From assembly GCA_011041825.1 (NCBI GenBank), contig DRAO01000304.1:1-6634 (forward strand): a DNA stretch of 6,634 bases, written 5' to 3'. The DNA comes from Chloroflexota bacterium. Its GTDB lineage: Bacteria; Chloroflexota; Anaerolineae; SpSt-600. A program made the translations under genes and the position numbers. Positions 1-6,141 of this stretch are shown here, one piece after another (position 1 is the stretch's first letter; every line of letters begins with the position of its first letter). The notes under the pieces were generated by a model that had not been told where the DNA came from, did no database searches, and saw only the letters and a list, made by a program, of their open reading frames with translations.

Positions 1-369
1 CTGTTGCGCAACTTCTTCGGCTCGTTGCCCAGGGATTTGTTCGAGTCAGCTTTTCTGGATGGGGCTTCGCATTTCACGGCTTTCCTGCGCCTGGCGCTGC
101 CCCTGTCGGTCCCGGCCCTGGCTTCATTGGCTATCTTCCAGTTTTTGTGGGTATGGAATGACCTGCTGGTGGCCTTAATTTACCTGGGCGGCACCGAAGA
201 GGTGGCCCCGCTTACCCTCAAGCTGAGCAGCCTGGTGAATTCCCTGGGGCAGAACTGGCACCTTCTGACGGCAGCGGCTTTCGTTTCGATGGTGCTGCCG
301 CTGGTGATTTTCTTCTCGCTCCAGCGCTACTTTGTGCGGGGCATCCTGGCGGGATCAGTGAAGGGATAG
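1..369 (+). CDS. Sugar ABC transporter permease, MalG type (C-terminal part, 5' end outside window)
   Basis: This is the inner-membrane permease subunit of a carbohydrate ABC importer of the MalG/binding-protein-dependent family. The reading frame is open from base 1, so the N-terminus lies outside the window; the TTG at position 4 is not a real start. What is visible (about 122 residues) begins just before the EAA loop that docks the ATPase: ESAFLDGAS at fragment residues 15-23, then LPLSVPALA at 34-42, matching the E-A-A-x3-G-x9-I-x-LP pattern. Two hydrophobic segments follow (about 38-58 and 89-107). The tail QRYFVRGILAGSVKG is the typical C-terminal end of MalG-like permeases. The stop is TAG at 367-369. 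The partner permease, binding protein and ATPase would be expected upstream. The substrate cannot be read from this fragment; the treT and iolG genes downstream make trehalose, another alpha-glucoside or inositol plausible (inference). Confidence 0.93.
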   Translation: MLRNFFGSLPRDLFESAFLDGASHFTAFLRLALPLSVPALASLAIFQFLWVWNDLLVALIYLGGTEEVAPLTLKLSSLVNSLGQNWHLLTAAAFVSMVLPLVIFFSLQRYFVRGILAGSVKG

Positions 370-373
370 TATA

Positions 374-440
374 ACCGCTGAGGTCGCAAAAGGAATGGCA
401 AATTTGCGAATCAGCGAATTTTGAATCCAGCCTCTGCGGT
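374..440. repeat. Imperfect inverted repeat element in intergenic gap
   Basis: The arms accgctgagg (374-383) and cctctgcggt (431-440) are complementary except for one central mismatch. Inside lie a second pair, tcgcaaa (384-390) and tttgcga (403-409), and the perfect palindrome gcaaatttgc (398-407). The segment is AT-richer than the genes, has no useful ORF, and lies 4 nt after the permease stop. It could be a 3'-end structure of the ABC operon or a copy of a dispersed intergenic repeat. There is no T-tract right after it, so I do not call it an intrinsic terminator. Confidence 0.45.
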
Positions 441-486
441 AATGAGGGATAAAGACTTTAAATCTTCTCAAATTTTTACTCAGTGT

Positions 487-504
487 CCTCTGTGCCCTCT
501 GTGG
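487..504. repeat. Two tandem 9-mers CCTCTGTG(C/G)
   Basis: The unit cctctgtgc (487-495) is followed directly by cctctgtgg (496-504); a related cctctgcgg occurs at 431-439. Low-complexity CTCTGTG phrases of this sort are, from memory, seen in intergenic DNA of several environmental bacterial phyla, but no function is known to me. The copy number here is too small to call a satellite. Confidence 0.5.
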
Positions 505-538
505 CTTGGTGTGCTCTACGGTAAACTAAGCCGGAGCT

Positions 539-567
539 TTGTCTTACGGGGGACAATGTGATAAAAT
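539..567 (+). promoter_or_regulatory. Predicted sigma70-type promoter for iolG-treT
   Basis: A -35-like TTGTCT (539-544; 4 of 6 to TTGACA) is followed after exactly 17 nt by TAAAAT (562-567; 5 of 6 to TATAAT), with TGA just upstream giving an extended -10 (TGn). Transcription would begin near 574 and leave a leader of about 40 nt before the iolG ATG. This is the only convincing promoter I see in the gap, and it makes iolG-treT a separate unit from the ABC operon. Confidence 0.55.
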
Positions 568-616
568 ACCCGGCGGCCAGAAGTGCCTCAATCATTCCAC
601 GTAGCGGGAGGAGATT

Positions 617-1627
617 ATGAGCGAGGGCAGAGTCTTAAACGTGGGCATCATCGGTGCCGGGCGCATTGGTCGCCTGCACGCCGAGCACCTGGCTTTCCGC
701 ATCCCTGAAGCCACCCCCCTGATGATAGCCGACCCTTTCGAGGAGGCCGCCCGCAAGTGCGCCGAGCGCTGCCGCATCCCCCACACCGTGCCTGATTACC
801 ACGCCGTCCTGGAAAACCCTGACATCGAGGCGGTGCTCATCTGCTCGCCCACTCACACCCACGCCCAGATCATCCAGGAAGCTGCCGCCGCCGGGAAGCA
901 CATTTTCTGCGAGAAGCCCATCGCCCTCGACCTAGGCGACATCGACCGGGCGCTGGAGGCAGTGGAGAAGGCCAGGGTCAAGTTCCAGGTGGGCTTCAAC
1001 CGCCGCTTCGACGCCAACTTCCGCCGGGTGCGCAAGGCCATCGAAGAAGGCGAAATCGGCCAGCCGCACCTCTTGCACATCATCAGCCGGGACCCTTCGC
1101 CCCCGCCTTTGGAGTACATCAAGGTTTCCGGGGGCATTTTCCTGGATATGACCATCCACGATTTCGATATGGCCCGCTACCTCATCGGCGGCGAGGTGGA
1201 AGAGATATACGCCGCCGGCGGTGTTATGGTGGACCCGGCCATAGGCGAGGCGGGCGACATTGACACCGCCCTGGTGGTGCTCAAGTTCGCCAACGGGGTC
1301 ATCGGCACCATTGACAACAGCCGCAAGGCCGTTTACGGCTACGACCAGCGGGTGGAGGTCTTCGGCAGCGGGGGGGCCATCCGGGTGGAGAACAACTATC
1401 CCAACAATGCCATCATCAGCGATGCGCAGAGCGTCCACCGGGACCTGCCGCTGCACTTCTTTATGGACCGCTACATCGAAAGCTACGTCGAAGAACTCAA
1501 AGCCTTCGTGGACGCCGTGCTCAACGACAAGCCCGTGCCCGTAGGCGGAGAGGATGGCCGTATGGCAGTGGTGATGGGTCTGGCGGCGTGGAAATCATAT
1601 CGGGAGAACCGTCCCGTTAGGCTGTGA
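617..1627 (+). CDS. iolG: Inositol 2-dehydrogenase (Gfo/Idh/MocA family)
   Basis: This cytoplasmic NAD(P)-dependent oxidoreductase would oxidise myo-inositol to scyllo-inosose, the first step of inositol catabolism. The 336-aa protein has the usual family length. The N-terminal Rossmann motif is GIIGAGRIG (residues 10-18). EKP at 99-101 supplies the catalytic lysine (K100), and GGIFLDMTIHDFD (172-184) supplies D177 and H181; these fit the K/D/H set known from Bacillus IolG. The segment NSRKAVYGYDQRVEVFGS (234-251) is a hallmark of inositol dehydrogenases rather than glucose-fructose oxidoreductases. The ATG at 617 follows gggaggag (606-613). It is preceded by a predicted promoter and followed, directly after its TGA, by a hairpin and then treT. 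No other iol gene is visible, so activity on a related polyol or hexose (D-chiro-inositol, glucose) is possible; family-level confidence is very high. Confidence 0.9.
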   Translation: MSEGRVLNVGIIGAGRIGRLHAEHLAFRIPEATPLMIADPFEEAARKCAERCRIPHTVPDYHAVLENPDIEAVLICSPTHTHAQIIQEAAAAGKHIFCEKPIALDLGDIDRALEAVEKARVKFQVGFNRRFDANFRRVRKAIEEGEIGQPHLLHIISRDPSPPPLEYIKVSGGIFLDMTIHDFDMARYLIGGEVEEIYAAGGVMVDPAIGEAGDIDTALVVLKFANGVIGTIDNSRKAVYGYDQRVEVFGSGGAIRVENNYPNNAIISDAQSVHRDLPLHFFMDRYIESYVEELKAFVDAVLNDKPVPVGGEDGRMAVVMGLAAWKSYRENRPVRL

Positions 1628-1666
1628 CGTTTTGCGGCGTGGGTGATTGCCCCACGCCGCAAAACG
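1628..1666 (+). promoter_or_regulatory. Perfect 16-bp hairpin between iolG and treT
   Basis: The arms 1628-1643 and 1651-1666 are perfectly complementary around a 7-nt loop (1644-1650). The hairpin starts on the base after the iolG TGA. It is followed by atatcttttt, so the T run begins 5 nt past the stem, and the treT ribosome binding site begins 10 nt past it. It may be a partial terminator or attenuator, or a 3'-end stabiliser that lowers treT expression relative to iolG. The T run is offset, so full termination is uncertain. Confidence 0.7.
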
Positions 1667-1676
1667 ATATCTTTTT

Positions 1677-1684
1677 GGAGGAGG
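1677..1684 (+). promoter_or_regulatory. Ribosome binding site that sets the treT start
   Basis: The sequence ggaggagg lies 3 nt before the ATG at 1688. The same frame is open further upstream to an ATG at 1641-1646 (1643), but that one lies inside the hairpin loop region and has no Shine-Dalgarno, so 1688 is chosen. Confidence 0.8.
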
Positions 1685-1687
1685 CTA

Positions 1688-2929
1688 ATGCTGCAATCCG
1701 TCGCCGTCGCACCTAAAAAGCTTGCCGACTACCGCCCCATCGTGGGCGAAGAAGCCGTCGAAGAATTGCGGTCCCTCGCTGCTCCTCTCAGAGGAGCCCG
1801 TATCCTCCACGTGAATGCCACCGCTTTCGGCGGCGGCGTGGCTGAAATCCTTTATACTCTGGTCCCTCTGATGCGGGATGTGGGCTTGGACGCCCACTGG
1901 CAGGTCATCTCCGGCGAGGAGGAGTTCTTCAACGTCACCAAGGCCATCCACAATGGCCTCCAGGGGATGGACGTGCCCTTCACCGAGGAGATGCGCCGCA
2001 TCTACGAACGCTACAACCGCCTCAACGCCGAGCGCTTCGAGGGCGATTACGACATCGTGGTGGTGCACGACCCCCAGCCCGCCGCCCTGGTGCGCTACAC
2101 CGGAGGCAAGGGCGGCAAAGTCTGGGTCTGGCGTTGCCACATAGACACATCCACCCCCAACCCGGCTTTCTGGGAGTTCCTGCTGGACCTCATCCGGCCT
2201 TACGATGCCCACATCTTCACGATGCAGGAATTCGTGGGTCCGGGGCTGGAATCCAAACATTTAGCCATAATCCCGCCCTCCATTGACCCTCTCTCGGATA
2301 AAAACGCCCCTATGGACGACGGCGAAATCGAAGCCATCGTCTCCGGATTCGGCGTTGACCTGAGCCGTCCTCTACTGTTGCAAGTCTCCCGCTTCGACCC
2401 CTGGAAGGACCCCCTGGGCGTGATTGATGCCTACCGCCTGGTCAAACGGGAGTTCTCCGGTGCGCAGCTTGCCCTGGTGGGCTCTATGGCCTCCGATGAC
2501 CCCGAGGGCTGGTTCTACTGCGACCGCACCCTCCGCCACGCCGGGGAGGACTTCGACATCTTCGTGCTGCACAACTTCCACGGCGTGGGGGCTCGTGAGG
2601 TCAATGCCTTCCAGCGGGCCGCCGATGTGGTGATACAGAAGTCAACACGAGAGGGATTCGGCCTGGTGGTGACGGAGGCATTGTGGAAGGGGAAGCCCGT
2701 AGTGGGGGGTAGAGCCGGGGGTATACCTCTACAGGTAATAGATGGCGAGACGGGCTTTTTGGTGGAGAGCGTAGAAGAATGCGCCCAGAAAGCCCTTTAC
2801 CTCCTGCGTCACCCTGAGAAGGCGAAGGAGATGGGGCAGAAGGGCAAGGAGCACGTGCGGAGGAATTTCCTCATCACCCGCCATCTGCGGGATTACCTGG
2901 AACTGTTTCGGACATTGCTACGATGCTAA
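1688..2929 (+). CDS. treT: Trehalose synthase (glycosyltransferring), GT4 family, TreT type
   Basis: TreT reversibly joins the glucose of an NDP-glucose (ADP- or UDP-glucose) to glucose to give trehalose; in vivo it may also break trehalose down. From the ATG at 1688 the protein has 413 residues, normal for TreT. The N-terminal lobe has ARILHVNATAFGGGVAEIL (37-55), the glycine loop of GT-B donors. HIDTSTPNP (151-159) is typical of this subfamily. The C-terminal lobe carries SRFDPWKDP (234-242), whose R235 and K240 should bind the donor phosphates, and the retaining-GT4 E-x7-E motif REGFGLVVTE (E322, E330), then GGRAGGIPLQV (340-350). The 15 residues encoded upstream of this start resemble nothing in the family and run through the hairpin, so they are excluded. 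In archaea treT is known beside a trehalose/maltose ABC importer, and here a MalG-type permease lies about 1.3 kb upstream. Other GT4 synthases are a less likely alternative. Confidence 0.88.
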   Translation: MLQSVAVAPKKLADYRPIVGEEAVEELRSLAAPLRGARILHVNATAFGGGVAEILYTLVPLMRDVGLDAHWQVISGEEEFFNVTKAIHNGLQGMDVPFTEEMRRIYERYNRLNAERFEGDYDIVVVHDPQPAALVRYTGGKGGKVWVWRCHIDTSTPNPAFWEFLLDLIRPYDAHIFTMQEFVGPGLESKHLAIIPPSIDPLSDKNAPMDDGEIEAIVSGFGVDLSRPLLLQVSRFDPWKDPLGVIDAYRLVKREFSGAQLALVGSMASDDPEGWFYCDRTLRHAGEDFDIFVLHNFHGVGAREVNAFQRAADVVIQKSTREGFGLVVTEALWKGKPVVGGRAGGIPLQVIDGETGFLVESVEECAQKALYLLRHPEKAKEMGQKGKEHVRRNFLITRHLRDYLELFRTLLRC

Positions 2930-2933
2930 AGGG

Positions 2934-2972
2934 GTTGTGTGTTGCGGTGGCGAAACCACCGCAACACGCAAC
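2934..2972. terminator. Hairpin shared by converging operons (bidirectional terminator-like)
   Basis: The arms 2934-2950 and 2956-2972 form a 17-bp stem with one G-T wobble and a 5-nt loop (cgaaa). It lies 4 nt after the treT stop and 4 nt before the stop of the converging gene, so it is placed symmetrically. Neither side has a T-tract, so it is not a textbook intrinsic terminator. A role in blocking read-through or protecting both 3' ends is inferred from its position. Confidence 0.65.
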
Positions 2973-2976
2973 TGAA

Positions 2977-3744
2977 TTACAGGGCGGGTTTCACCGGGGG
3001 TTCCCCTTTGATTTGCTCCACTAATTCAAAGGCGTGGCGCACTTTATCGTCGGGGCCTTCCACCAAGAGCGCCACTGCACCTTGAGAGTCACCCAGCCCT
3101 CCGGCAGCCACCATCGTGGCTTTCACATCGGCCAGGATTCTGAGGGCTTCGATTTCGGTGATGACCTCGGCACCGTGCACAGGCATAAGGCCGACCTTAT
3201 TACCCATACAGTATTTGAGCCTGTATATGCCGCATTTCCTCACCACCGCAGGCACCGAGGGAACCATCTTCTCCAGCCCCACCGGGACTATGAGGTGAGC
3301 TCCCCGAGCCAGGATGGTGCCCAAAGCCATAGCGATGGTGCCGCCCAGCTCATTAGCCATAAGGATTCCCACGTGGCCTTCTGGGTCCACAGCATTAGCT
3401 CCTTTTATGAAAACATCATCAGCGCCAAAGGAACGCACGGCTTCCTTGGCCATTGTATCAACGACTTGCCCCTTGTAAATCACCAGAGGGCTCTGGCGTA
3501 CCTCAGGCGGGGTGACCGAAAGCCTGCCGTTGCCTATGTAACCAGCGGCATAAGTAAACTTATCAACAGAAATCCCCAGGAGTTCCTCAGCTACATAGGC
3601 GGTTGTGGTGCCATTGGCAATGATAACCCATCCCTCGGCAAAAGCCCTTTGGACGTGGGGCAAAGCCACCACCGCTTTGGCAATGAGCCGCTTGGATTCC
3701 GAAGGGGTCAACACCAGGATGCCGGTAACGTAATCCTCACCCAT
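2977..3744 (-). CDS. Conserved-looking protein of unknown function, possible ISOCOT (RpiA/DeoR/CoA-transferase) fold
   Basis: I cannot name this 255-aa protein. It has no signal peptide or clear membrane helix. Its pattern of short glycine-rich strand-turn motifs resembles the NagB/RpiA/CoA-transferase-like fold: ANGTTTAYVAEELLG (43-57) recalls the GTTT loop of DeoR sensor domains, and FIKGANAVDPEGHVGILMA (112-130) recalls the GAQIDPYGN motif of the CoA-transferase beta subunit encoded in the same operon. GGTIAMALGTILARGAHLIVPVG (134-156) would be a core helix-strand. Two cysteines (C171, C179) lie in the C-terminal half. The ATG at 3744 follows AGGAGAGG (3751-3758) at 6 nt. It is the last gene of the run gctB-like, acyl-CoA dehydrogenase, this gene, and so probably acts in the same pathway, perhaps binding an acyl-CoA, sugar phosphate or nucleotide. 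The fold is inference; no catalytic residue can be assigned. Confidence 0.8.
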   Translation of the reverse strand: MGEDYVTGILVLTPSESKRLIAKAVVALPHVQRAFAEGWVIIANGTTTAYVAEELLGISVDKFTYAAGYIGNGRLSVTPPEVRQSPLVIYKGQVVDTMAKEAVRSFGADDVFIKGANAVDPEGHVGILMANELGGTIAMALGTILARGAHLIVPVGLEKMVPSVPAVVRKCGIYRLKYCMGNKVGLMPVHGAEVITEIEALRILADVKATMVAAGGLGDSQGAVALLVEGPDDKVRHAFELVEQIKGEPPVKPAL

Positions 3745-3829
3745 CCTTATCCTCTCCTGTGTAAATTATGTGATGTGGCTCCTCAAGGTAGCTCTCCACT
3801 TCCCCGGGAACCGTGCAAAGATACTTCAC
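3737..3829 (-). CDS. Candidate small ORF (30 codons) bridging two operon genes
   Basis: An open frame begins with GTG (3829-3827), overlapping the acyl-CoA dehydrogenase TGA in the classic GTGA four-base fashion. It ends with TGA at 3739-3737, eight bases inside the start of the next gene. It would encode a 30-residue acidic peptide beginning [18 protein letters not shown] and ending in GEDKDG. It fills almost exactly the 81-nt gap that otherwise separates two genes of a tight operon. A weak AGGTG (3841-3845) lies 11 nt upstream. I recognise no family. It may be a real coupled small protein or a chance frame; length alone does not decide. Confidence 0.3.
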   Translation of the reverse strand: MKYLCTVPGEVESYLEEPHHIIYTGEDKDG

Positions 3830-4971
3830 AAAGAACTTAACACCTGCCGTGCTATTACCAGCCGCTGTATCTCGCTGGTGCCTTCGCCGATAGCAGTAAG
3901 GCGGTTATCCCGGTAGAAGCGTTCCACCGGATATTCTCTGGTGTAGCCGTACCCGCCGTGAATCTGGAGGGCCTTGTAACAGGCCCGTTCTGCGGCCTCG
4001 GAGGCGTAGAGTTTTGCCATCGCTGCCTCTTTAGTGAAGCGCACTCCCTGATCCTTAAGCCAGGCAGCTCGATAGACCAAGAGCCTTGCTGCTTCCAGTT
4101 CGGTAGCCATATCTGCAATCATCCATTGGATAGCCTGGAAATTAGCAATGGGCTGGCCGAACTGTACCCGTTCTTTAGCGTATTTTACCGCTGCCTCCAA
4201 TGCTGCCTGGCCCAGCCCTAGAGCCATCGCCCCAATCCCTATCCGCCCACCGTCAAGGGTGATGAGGAATTGCTTGTAACCTTGGCCCTCTTTGCCCAAG
4301 AGGTTCTCTTTGGGGATTCGGCAATTCTCAAAAATGAGCTCTGAGGTTACAGAGCCCCGCAAGCCCATCTTATCCTCTTCCCGGCCTATCTTAAAGCCCG
4401 GGGTGCCCTTTTCGATGATGAAGTTGGAAATGCCTCGCTTGCCTTTGGCCGGGTCGGTAACGGCAGCGATAATCACCACATCGGCCACCGAACCGTTGGT
4501 GATGAAAATCTTCTGGCCATTGATCACCCATTCATCGCCGTCCAGGACTGCCCTGGTCTTGATGGCCGCAGCATCACTCCCGGCTCCCGGTTCGGTAAGC
4601 CCAAAGGCGCCCAATTTTTCCCCGCTGGCCATCGGGACAAGGTACTTGCGTTTCTGCTCTTCTGTGCCGAAAAGGTAAATGGGAGTACAAGCCAGGGATA
4701 TGTGGGCCGAGTAAGTGATGGCTACCGAACCTGAGGCTCGAGCGAGTTCCTCAACGGCAATGGCATAGGAAATGGTATCTGCTCCCGCACCGCCGTATTC
4801 TTCCGGGAAGGGAAGCCCCATTAGCCCTAGGTCTGCCATCTTGTGGATGATGTCCCAGGGAAATTCCCCTTTCTCGTCAATCTCCTGCGCCCTGGGCATA
4901 ATCTCTTTCTCGGCAAAATCCCGTACCACTTTGCGGAAGAGTTTCTGCTCCTCGTTGAGCGCAAAATCCAT
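3826..4971 (-). CDS. Acyl-CoA dehydrogenase, short/medium-chain (butyryl-CoA dehydrogenase-like)
   Basis: This FAD flavoenzyme makes the alpha,beta double bond of an acyl-CoA and passes electrons to an electron-transfer flavoprotein. The 381-aa length is standard. Numbering from the upstream ATG of the pair (subtract 1 for the called start), both family signatures are present: [13 protein letters not shown] (125-137) and the C-terminal [20 protein letters not shown] (337-356). The catalytic base is the Glu of [10 protein letters not shown] (E364), in the position used by short- and medium-chain enzymes. [20 protein letters not shown] (202-221) is the flavin/substrate-loop signature. Two ATGs stand in tandem (4974 and 4971). 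AAGGAGG (4978-4984) is 3 nt from the first and 6 nt from the second, and the second gives the usual MDFALNEEQ start, so 4971 is called. The CoA-transferase stop lies inside this ribosome binding site, so the two genes are coupled. Substrate chain length (butyryl, isovaleryl, glutaryl-like) cannot be read reliably. Confidence 0.93.
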   Translation of the reverse strand: MDFALNEEQKLFRKVVRDFAEKEIMPRAQEIDEKGEFPWDIIHKMADLGLMGLPFPEEYGGAGADTISYAIAVEELARASGSVAITYSAHISLACTPIYLFGTEEQKRKYLVPMASGEKLGAFGLTEPGAGSDAAAIKTRAVLDGDEWVINGQKIFITNGSVADVVIIAAVTDPAKGKRGISNFIIEKGTPGFKIGREEDKMGLRGSVTSELIFENCRIPKENLLGKEGQGYKQFLITLDGGRIGIGAMALGLGQAALEAAVKYAKERVQFGQPIANFQAIQWMIADMATELEAARLLVYRAAWLKDQGVRFTKEAAMAKLYASEAAERACYKALQIHGGYGYTREYPVERFYRDNRLTAIGEGTSEIQRLVIARQVLSSL

Positions 4972-4977
4972 CATCGG

Positions 4978-4984
4978 CCTCCTT
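4978..4984 (-). promoter_or_regulatory. Ribosome binding site of acyl-CoA dehydrogenase, overlapping the upstream stop
   Basis: AAGGAGG on the minus strand shares bases with the TAA stop of the CoA-transferase gene (4983-4985). Its 6-nt distance to the second of two tandem ATGs favours the start at 4971 over 4974. Confidence 0.75.
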
Positions 4985-5759
4985 AGCCCTTCTTGATGTA
5001 CAACCCTGTTGGGTCAACTTCCTCCCGCAATATCCGCAGTTCCTCCTCCGTGGGAGGTTTGGTCTGCTCGACCTTATCGGGGATGATAAGCTCGAAGCCG
5101 GTGTTCTCCACCACCTGCTCTACCGTGACGCCAGGGTGGGTGGCCAGCAGCTTCATCCGCTTGGTCTCTTCGTCAAACCCCAGCAGCGCCAGGTTGGTCA
5201 CCACCCGATAAGGCCCTGAACCGGCGGGAAGCCCCACCTCCTCCCTGGCCCCCGGCCCCCAGAGATAACCAGGCGTGGTGATGAAGTCCACTTTCTCCAC
5301 GAAGCGGCGGCGGTCGTGGCGCATTATGATGATGGTACGCCAGCAGTGGGAGCCCACATCGTTGGCCCCGCCGCTTCCGGGAAGGCGCACTTTGGGATGG
5401 TGGTAATCGCCGATGACGGTGGAATTAAGGTTGCCATAGGGGTCAATCTGCGCCCCGCCCAAGAAACCGTATTCGATGAAGCCTCGTGAGGCCGTCTCCA
5501 CGATATCGCATATCCCCGATGCCACCAGAGCCCTGCGGAAGGTGTTGTACTCGCCCACGGCCATAGGTAGCTCCTCCAGCAGGGCCCCCACGCCTCCAAA
5601 TTCAAAGATGGGGATGAGGTTTGGAGCGTGGATTTTCTGGGCCAGCGAGGCGGCCAGCATCGGGATGCCCGTGCCGATGAAGACGGTAGTGGCGTCGGGC
5701 ATAAGGCGGGATGCCACGCAAATCATAAGCTCGGTAAGGTTGTAATCTCGCTCCTGCAT
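4983..5759 (-). CDS. CoA-transferase beta subunit, glutaconate CoA-transferase subunit B (GctB) family
   Basis: Class I CoA-transferases move CoA between carboxylic acids through a glutamyl-CoA thioester and normally work as alpha/beta pairs. This 258-aa protein follows the Acidaminococcus GctB pattern nearly end to end: [14 protein letters not shown] (27-40), [20 protein letters not shown] (101-120), GSGGAND (128-134), then [18 protein letters not shown] (161-178) and a C-terminal EEVDP (246-250). E53, in IPIFEFGG (49-56), aligns without gaps to the catalytic Glu54 of GctB. The mycobacterial hydrolase IpdB, as I recall it, lacks that residue, so a true transferase is favoured. The ATG at 5759 follows GGGGGTGAT (5763-5771). 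It heads a run with the acyl-CoA dehydrogenase, which fits activation of an organic acid before dehydrogenation. Odd point: no alpha subunit is encoded beside it on either side within this window. Confidence 0.88.
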   Translation of the reverse strand: MQERDYNLTELMICVASRLMPDATTVFIGTGIPMLAASLAQKIHAPNLIPIFEFGGVGALLEELPMAVGEYNTFRRALVASGICDIVETASRGFIEYGFLGGAQIDPYGNLNSTVIGDYHHPKVRLPGSGGANDVGSHCWRTIIIMRHDRRRFVEKVDFITTPGYLWGPGAREEVGLPAGSGPYRVVTNLALLGFDEETKRMKLLATHPGVTVEQVVENTGFELIIPDKVEQTKPPTEEELRILREEVDPTGLYIKKG

Positions 5760-5792
5760 AATATCACCCCCGGAAAAGGGATTTTACGGTGC

Positions 5793-5825
5793 TTTCTGTG
5801 CGGTGGCGAGGCTACCGCACAGAAA
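5793..5825. terminator. 15-bp hairpin between the DUF5665-like gene and the CoA-transferase gene
   Basis: The arms 5793-5807 and 5811-5825 form a 15-bp stem with one G-T wobble and a 3-nt loop (gag). Outside it, gaaaaggg (5773-5780) can pair with cccttttc (5833-5840), lengthening the structure imperfectly. It lies 22 nt after the stop of the HEPN/MNT-membrane operon and 33 nt before the CoA-transferase start. No T-tract follows on the minus strand, so strong termination is unproven. I see no convincing -10/-35 pair in this gap for the downstream genes, so read-through into them is possible. Confidence 0.55.
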
Positions 5826-5847
5826 ACATTTCCCCTTTTCAATTGAG

Positions 5848-6141
5848 TTATCTTGCTATCTCGGCTTTCATAAGAAGGTCGTAGAGTTGCTCCAACAATA
5901 GGCGCAGAGATGGGAACCAGCCCAGTTTGTTCATCAGAAAACCCAAGACGAGAGCCAAGATGTAAACCAGCACCGTTGCGCCGATGACCATCCCCAACCC
6001 CCTGGCGAGCCCTGCCAGGAAGTTAACCCAGATGATGCGCCAGGGGCTTATGAGCACCATCTCCCGGTATTCCCGCAGCCGTGCCCGCTCCAGGAACTCG
6101 GCCACGATTTGCTCAACCTGCTTCCTCTCCTCCTCCGTCAT
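5848..6141 (-). CDS. Small membrane protein, DUF5665-like
   Basis: This 97-aa protein has a charged N-terminal helix rich in Glu, Arg and Lys (residues 1-28), then SPWRIIWVNFLAGLARGLGM (32-51), running into a hydrophobic stretch to about residue 71 (GATVLVYILALVLGFL). One long or two closely packed membrane helices are likely, followed by a short amphipathic tail (LLLEQLYDLLMKAEIAR). The WVNFLAG-ARGLG block matches my memory of the DUF5665 family, common in Firmicutes and of unknown function. The start at 6141 (MTEEERK) is chosen because GGAGG (6147-6151) lies 5 nt upstream; the in-frame ATG at 6156 has no such site. The gene begins 29 nt inside the nucleotidyltransferase gene, so translation is probably coupled. 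Its stop is 22 nt before a hairpin. Whether it works with the HEPN/MNT pair is unknown. Confidence 0.82.
   Translation of the reverse strand: MTEEERKQVEQIVAEFLERARLREYREMVLISPWRIIWVNFLAGLARGLGMVIGATVLVYILALVLGFLMNKLGWFPSLRLLLEQLYDLLMKAEIAR

Noticed and set aside
443..562. 39-codon plus-strand ORF in the gap before iolG
   Set aside because: No ribosome binding site; it spans the CCTCTGTG repeat and the predicted promoter, and the peptide is Cys/Leu/Trp-rich and unlike a protein.
932..1456. Minus-strand frame of about 174 codons opposite iolG
   Set aside because: Antisense shadow of iolG, which has complete catalytic motifs on the plus strand.
1643..1687. Longer N-terminus for treT from an upstream in-frame start
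   Set aside because: It would start within the hairpin with no Shine-Dalgarno, while 1688 has a strong GGAGGAGG at 3 nt.
1685..2260. Minus-strand frame of about 190 codons opposite treT
   Set aside because: It is a shadow of GC-rich treT codons. The product is Val/His/Gly/Glu-rich without motifs and the real gene on the other strand is clear.
3034..3840. Long plus-strand frame (268 codons) opposite the 255-aa unknown gene
   Set aside because: It is antisense to a gene with a good ribosome site, operon context and protein-like motifs. Its own product is His/Ser/Gly-rich with no recognisable motif and no Shine-Dalgarno.
5760..5847. Promoter for the CoA-transferase operon (TAAAAT on the minus strand near 5781-5786)
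   Set aside because: The hexamer has no acceptable -35 at 16-18 nt; the corresponding bases fall in the GC-rich hairpin.
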